Positions 51,705 through 64,000 of a stretch of 64,000 nucleotides of DNA are shown in pieces. Both the position numbers and the translations under genes were made by a program. Every line of letters starts with the position of its first letter. The stretch's first letter is position 1. Origin of the DNA: Agelas oroides (lineage: Eukaryota > Porifera > Demospongiae > Agelasida > Agelasidae); the NCBI GenBank assembly GCA_949130485.1, contig OX422196.1, forward strand, positions 6,927,554 through 6,991,553. The letters run 5' to 3'. The notes under the pieces are model-generated. The model had not been told where the DNA came from and made no database searches. It worked only from the letters and a program-made list of their open reading frames with translations.

Positions 51705-54316
51705 ATGGCGAGCAGACAGAAAGGCAAAGGTCGTGGGGTAGGTGAAGACCAAGTGGCCAGAAATTTAAGCCATTTATGTTGAGTGCAGTACAAGCAGTAG
51801 TCTCACAAGCCAGACCCTTTCCGTTCCTCAGTACCGATCGCTTTCACGGAGCAATCGGCGCTGAGGAACGGAAAGGGTCTGGCTTTGCAAGACTATATAG
51901 TCTATACAAGTAGGTGAAGTGACATATGTTGTCTTCAGTAGGTGAAACGAGAGTACCATCGAGATGATCCACATTAACCTTGTACGAGCTATATTATTTC
52001 TTTTTCTCCCAAGCAGCCTTACGCAGACTCTCCTGATGTGAAACTGTCCAAGTTCCTTTCTTATGTGTGTCGGCATGGCGCAGACAAAGAGGGACTCCAA
52101 CTTCACGATGGTGAGTGGTGCACTCAGGATTCTAGTTACAGTCAACTTGCAGAAACAAGATAAGGGATGGTTATTTCTCCCACCCAGGTGGCTTTATCAC
52201 AGTATCAGGCATCCTCTCCCTGCGTCAAGGCCGGCAATACAAAGAGGAAGATGTCCGGAGGGTGGTGGAAAACTGCCCGAAGCAACGCTTTGCCCTTAGG
52301 GAGAACTCACAGTCTGGACAATTGCAAATCAGAGCCAACCAGGGCCATTCTATTCAGGTATATTTTTATAGCTTCGTTGTAACTTCTAGGTTAGTACATG
52401 TAGAATGGTTGTGGGGTTCTGTGTGTATGATAGGCAAGGGAGGTCCGACCTGCAAAGAACCTCATGTCACATATGGGTAGTAAACTTTGCAAGGTCAACA
52501 TGAGGACAGCTCTTGAATTGCAGAACACCATACTCAATTTGTAGTCTCACAAGCCACACCCTTTGCAGAGAGAGGAAGGGTCTGGTCACGCTGCAACCAT
52601 TAAGTTGTCACCATGGCAGAAACTTGTTGTGACCAATGAGATCTGCGCTCTTCGTAGATTGCAACAGTTGTCATGGAATAGTAATTATGTCATAAGTATT
52701 TAGCAGATGTCAGCATCTTATTATCTAACGGCACTTTTTGATAATTGCATTCCTCGGCGACAACTCGTCAGCTGTAGCGTGACCAGACCGTTCCTCTCTC
52801 TGCAAAGGATGTGGCTTGCGAGACTAACTTGATTTGGTGATAGTTGATGTGAGTCCCTGGACTGCTCCTGTATGTCTGTGGTACTGGAGAGTCGTAACTT
52901 GGCAGCAAGAGTGAGTTAAACCTGGAGTGTGATAAACATGACCCGAATGAACAGTTTTGAACAGTTGTATAGCTCCAAAATACAACCAGTTTTTTGTCAA
53001 TGCCAACTACTCGCAGATTCACAGTAAAAGGATATAATGTAGTCATGATCCTGAGAGTTAGTAACTCCAGGGAGCGTTCTTCTCTGATTAGCAGGTGGAA
53101 GACCTGGATCTCTCTCCTGTTTTGAGTGCAGAGGAAGCTCCAGTTGTGGTCCACGGGACCTACCGGAGATCGTGGGAGCAGATCAGAGCACAGGTAAGGA
53201 CATAGACTTCCCAGATATCCTGAGTTTTACAAGTCAAGTATACTGATTATACACTATTATAGTTACTAGTCAAAATGTATGTTAGCCCTTTTCTCGCACA
53301 TACGTATGAAGCAATGTGCAAAAAAAAAAAGCTCTAACATACTTGGTAGTTATCATGCCAGTCTGTGCTAAGTGAGTAATGAGCTACTCTATAGCTGCTA
53401 GACACTCTGTTACCAAGGTGGTGATGTTCCATGCTCATGACTCTATCCATGGGAACGGGAAAGGATCACATAAGTGGTTATCCTTCCCCCTACTTGCAGT
53501 GTAAAAGGAAAGATGGGGTAGGTGGAGGGATCTCAGAATTGAAGCTTTAAAGCTAAGGAGACACTGCTGAACACTATTTCATGTTGCTCTGTGCAGGGTT
53601 TGAGTCGAATGAAGAGGACTCACATCCACTTTGCCACAGGGTTGCCGGGGGAGTCAGGGGTGATCAGTGGTGAGTTGTGTCACACTAGCTAGCCCTACAC
53701 TACTGCAGTTGTCATGGTAACCTCTCTCTGTTGTGCAGGAATGAGAAACAGCTGTCAAATTCTGATCTTCATAAATCTCAAGAAGGCATTGGAAGGTGAG
53801 TTGAACTCATTCTTGCAGTTCAGGGGTTCCATTGTATGCTAGCCTCGTTTCCAGGCCCCGCCCAGCTTTCTGTCGCTTGCTCGTGGGGAGAGCCTAGGAA
53901 TGAATGAGGCTATATGTGATCCATTATATGTACATCATAGCTATTGCCGGTATGTACTGCTAGCAATTGTGTTAGTTTAGTGTGTGAGCATGGGAGCTGT
54001 AGTTTTAGGTGTTGTCCGAGTGGCCAGTACAATAACTAATTTGTGCCATGTTCAAAATGAACTCCTTCTGAGTATTAAAGTAACTTTGGTAGCTGTTGGT
54101 GTCTTGTTGTTGTGTAACATCTACAAGTAAAGCATTGTAGCGCTATTTGAGTCTGAAATTTAGCTAATTTACACTGTCTGTATGTGATGTCAAAGGTACC
54201 GATCTAAACTAGATGTCAGTCGAGGCAGTGCATTTCAAAGTTGCTTTGGCTTAGTATGACAAATACAATACTTTGATTCATTCACACAACTTGCTACAAG
54301 ATTGAATGTAGAGCTT

Positions 54317-54353
<37 letters not shown>

Positions 54354-54868
54354 CACAGATGGATTCCAGTTCTATCGCTCTGCTAATGATGTCATCTTGT
54401 GTCCTGGAAACGAGAATGGATTGCTCCCCCCAAATTACTTTTCAGAAGTCCGAGAGTTCCCATCAGGTACGTACATAGTAAATGCAATAATTCTAACCTC
54501 ATTCCCAGACTCCAGTCCAGCTAGCATCACTTGCGGTACTGAAGGTATCAGGTTCATTGTCATGTTCGAAGTGGCGCATACACTGTGGTGAACATGCTCC
54601 CGATTGCTCCTGACCGTCCTTGGCATCCCATCGTATCAGTACCTTTGTGAACTGCTTATTATATGGTCCATGGCTTTACAGCTCTCTGAATAGAGGCAGT
54701 GAGAAAGTCAGAAAATGAACTGTCTAGTGTGCATGCACCATTTTGAGTTTGACAACCGAACTTGAAATCTCTAGTACAAACAAACTGGATGGAGGGGGGC
54801 TGGCAAAGTCAGCCGTTAATAAGTTTCTTTTTGACTCACCACATACAGGATCTCTACTGACAGTTTGA
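51705..54868 (+). CDS. TRPT1: tRNA 2'-phosphotransferase (Tpt1/KptA family)
   Basis: Removes the 2'-phosphate left at the splice junction of ligated tRNA, transferring it to NAD+. Exons: 51705-51737, 52017-52110, 52188-52357, 53095-53193, 53597-53669, 53739-53795, 54359-54466 and a short last exon 54849-54868. Phases agree, giving 217 residues (human about 253). Family motifs: [13 protein letters not shown] with the catalytic Arg-His pair, [51 protein letters not shown] and [21 protein letters not shown]. These cover both the winged-helix N-lobe and the ART-like C-lobe, so the enzyme looks complete. The first exon (11 codons) and the last exon (six codons ending SLLTV) are the weakest parts. 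It is head-to-head with SLC35C1. Confidence 0.93.
51799..51893. mobile_element. Hairpin element, family C
   Basis: Arms TAGTCTCACAAGCCAGACCC and complement. It shares ends with the 286-bp element at 52541-52826, where the same ends flank a body with TTGTCACCATGGCAGAAAC. Both lie in TRPT1 introns. Confidence 0.75.
52541..52826. mobile_element. Inverted-repeat element, family C, 286 bp
   Basis: The left arm TAGTCTCACAAGCCACACCC and the right arm GGATGTGGCTTGCGAGACTA extend inward for about 50 bp (GAAGGGTCTGGTCACGCTG and the inverse AGCGTGACCAGACC). No reading frame is visible. Confidence 0.75.
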
Positions 54869-55770
54869 TGGAGACTGCTATCATGCGAGCTGGATCTTGC
54901 CTCACCTTGCCCCAGACCAACATATAACTAGACCACAAGCACCAAAATTAAGGATGTCATCATGTAGCTACTACCTTAGTCAGATTTCGTAGTCTTGTTC
55001 ACAAAAATCAGCAGCTTTGTGGTTGCTCTTCTATACTGTTAGCGGGTCAGAGGTGTCCTGGGTTCAACTCCCGGTGGCTGCCGGCCTTTTCACTTTCCTC
55101 TATTTTCGCCTTATAACATCTAAAATTCCTTTATTTCCAGCATGAGGCAAGATGCTCTGAGCATTAACAGGTTATCAGCAATACTGGCACTTAGTCAGTT
55201 AACGAAGACAGTAAGGCCAGGCAAACTAGATTTATTGTTTCGCATTAGCACCCGCTTCCTCTGAGACCTGCTGCCTCTACTGTCATTATCGCCTTCCAAG
55301 CAATGACACGCCCACTTTTAATGGCCGTAGTGCCGCAGATTTGCTGAGTGTATATAGCATTTGCTAGTAATGGATAATGAATAATGACTGCCCGCTCGCA
55401 TGCAAATCGAGTGGCTGATGCAAATCTAGTTTGCCTGGCCTAATGGTGGCTACTAAAGTATGTTAGATTTTTTCCCCACATACACTACTCACAGCTTCGA
55501 ATTTATGCACTGGTTTGTAGTATTTGCAAGGAACAACACATGCACACATTGTAGACTCATTCTCCGGCCCCACCCACCCAGCTTTCTGTCCCCTTTTCTG
55601 CACTGTGACAGAGAAAGTTGGTGCCGAGGAACAAGCATTGAGTGTGCAAATATAATGCTGCAGTGGTGCAATACAGTGGAATAGTTCATGATCAACCTCT
55701 AAGGTATGGTCTGGAAATTGGGAATGGGACACAGACCATTGGCAAATAACCATGATACTACAAACATATA
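54869..55770. other. TRPT1 3' flank
   Basis: No gene seen. A stretch near 55040-55095 has a pol III B-box-like GGTTCAACTCC and a following TTTT, which may be a tRNA-derived SINE fragment. The direct-like pair TTTGCCTGGCC (55434) and GGCCAGGCAAAC (55216) bounds a further inverted-repeat segment, 55210-55441. Confidence 0.4.
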
Positions 55771-55771
55771 A

Positions 55772-55928
55772 ATATATATTATTTGATGGGTGAGAGGGCA
55801 ATATGGCTGGATATTGCACGAGTGTGCGGTCGTATTTTCACGAGCTGCAGGCGAGTGAAAATACAGCACAAGAGTGCAATATCCAGCCATATTGCCCTCT
55901 CACACATCAAATAATAGATTTATTATAT
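55772..55928. repeat. Long hairpin, about 157 bp
   Basis: The arm GAGAGGGCAATATGGCTGGA and the inverse TCCAGCCATATTGCCCTCTC pair over about 60 bp within an AT-rich context (TATTATTTGATG). It is a probable MITE. Confidence 0.8.
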
Positions 55929-55960
55929 ACTACTGTAGCACCTAGAAGATAGACAGCTAC

Positions 55961-55972
55961 TGCGCATGCGCA
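55961..55972. promoter_or_regulatory. NRF1-type palindrome TGCGCATGCGCA
   Basis: A perfect NRF1 consensus palindrome in the TRPT1-PRKD gap, not near either annotated start codon. About 120 bp further on the plus strand is a strong donor-like CC|GTAAGTGAG (56091). It may mark an unannotated promoter or first exon. Confidence 0.4.
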
Positions 55973-56495
55973 GTACAAAGGTCGCTGCTGCGTGCAAATT
56001 TAATGAGCTTCAGGCTGCTGGCCTGTTTCTAGCTTTGGACGCCACCAGCACGCGTACCGATCCCTCTACCAGTGGAAGAAAGTACCGTAAGTGAGTAAAT
56101 AATTCCGTTTTCATCCGTAATGAAAGCTTATTCGTTGTTTCAGCAGCGGCTACGAGTGCATTCCAATTAAAGCACACGCCGCGGTTGCTACGCAGCATAT
56201 GCCCTGAGGGCTATGAAATACGGACTATCGAATATGGGAAAATATTTGTCATGTTGCTCTATGGGAAATACTATTGGCGCGTATACTAGGTATATAATAA
56301 ACAATGTTATTTTATGCCATTCGGGCAGTATCCACACATACAACACAAGACAGCAGGAAGCTATGGCATAACGGATGCAAATGCAAGATAAAAATATGTA
56401 TTTGTACACAACATAAAAAATAGAAGGATACAGGATGAAGATTCATGAGCGTGGCTAGTTCAGACTGAAAGCTTACTCACCAATGGCTGATAACG

Positions 56496-63579
<7,084 letters not shown>

Positions 63580-63589
63580 CTGTGGAAAG

Positions 63590-64000
63590 AGAGGGTGTGA
63601 GGGGAGGAAGAAAAGAAGAAAAGGGAGAGAGAAAGGAAAGACAAGGAATAAGAGAGAAGAAGGGAAGAAGGAGAAGAGGAAGGAGAGAGGAGGGAGAGAG
63701 GAAAGGATAAGAGCAGTAAGGAGTGAAAAGAGGAAGAAAAGAAGAAAAGGGAGAGAGAAAGGAAAGACAAGGAATAAGAGAGAAGAAGGGAAGAAGGAGA
63801 AGAGGAAGGAGAGAGGAAGGAGAGAGGAAGGAGAGAGGAAGGAGAGAGGAAAGGATAAGAGCAGTAAGGAGCGAAAAGAGGAAGAAGAGAAGGGAGAAAA
63901 AGGAGAAAAGAGGGAGAGGGGAGCGGATAAAGAAATAAGGGAGAGGAAGGAGAGAGGAGAGAGAAGGTAAGTGAAGTTGGGGAGGAAGGAGAATAAGAAA
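63590..64000 (+). repeat. Purine-rich tract at the right edge, upstream of a PRKD acceptor
   Basis: More than 400 bp of GGAAGGAGAGA-type sequence with a duplicated block (63597-63713 and 63725-63850). On the PRKD strand it is a pyrimidine tract ending just before the acceptor CCACAG of exon 63421-63579. It continues out of the window. Confidence 0.85.

Noticed and set aside
55040-55095. Functional tRNA gene
   Set aside because: A B-box-like stretch is present, but no acceptor-stem pairing or complete cloverleaf could be drawn.

Overview
This window is nuclear DNA of an invertebrate animal. It holds seven intron-rich protein genes, all rebuilt here by following splice phases by eye: SMG6, TET, WASHC1, WDR27, SLC35C1, TRPT1 and PRKD. 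This set is animal-type (a TET dioxygenase with its own CXXC finger, protein kinase D, the WASH complex). The dense short inverted-repeat elements, very long microsatellites and moderate GC would suit a sponge or another early-branching animal, but nothing seen here places it below Metazoa. No bacterial, plasmid, phage or CRISPR feature was seen, and no toxin or viral gene.

Layout. The 5' half of SMG6 (-) runs off the left edge (1-6280). A divergent 0.64 kb promoter region separates it from TET (+, 6925-30311), which has a CXXC finger, a Cys-rich region and a double-stranded beta-helix dioxygenase in 11 recognised exons. TET converges on WASHC1 (-, 31444-34164, two exons). Only 135 bp separate the WASHC1 start from WDR27 (+, 34300-47414, 24 exons). 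WDR27 converges on SLC35C1 (-, 47535-51498, five exons) with 120 bp between stop codons. SLC35C1 is 206 bp head-to-head with TRPT1 (+, 51705-54868, eight exons). TRPT1 converges on the 3' half of a PRKD gene (-, 56496 to the right edge). The strands therefore alternate strictly (- + - + - + -), giving three divergent promoter regions and three convergent 3' ends.

The genes do not form one pathway: nonsense-mediated decay (SMG6), 5-methylcytosine oxidation (TET), endosomal actin nucleation (WASHC1), a WD40 protein of poorly known role (WDR27), Golgi GDP-fucose import (SLC35C1), tRNA splicing (TRPT1) and DAG-linked signalling (PRKD). What they share is promoter architecture.

Between the exons the DNA is dominated by (i) a family of hairpin mobile elements with TAGCCTCGTTCCCAGGC-type ends and about 8-bp target duplications, more than 20 copies, (ii) other MITE-like inverted-repeat elements, (iii) many minisatellite arrays, and (iv) microsatellites. 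The most unusual signal is that simple repeats sit exactly on splice sites with a consistent RNA-strand orientation: (CA)n or giant pyrimidine tracts before acceptors, (GU)n after donors. All exon boundaries are inferred from GT/AG signals, reading-phase agreement and remembered family sequence; none has been checked against transcripts or databases.
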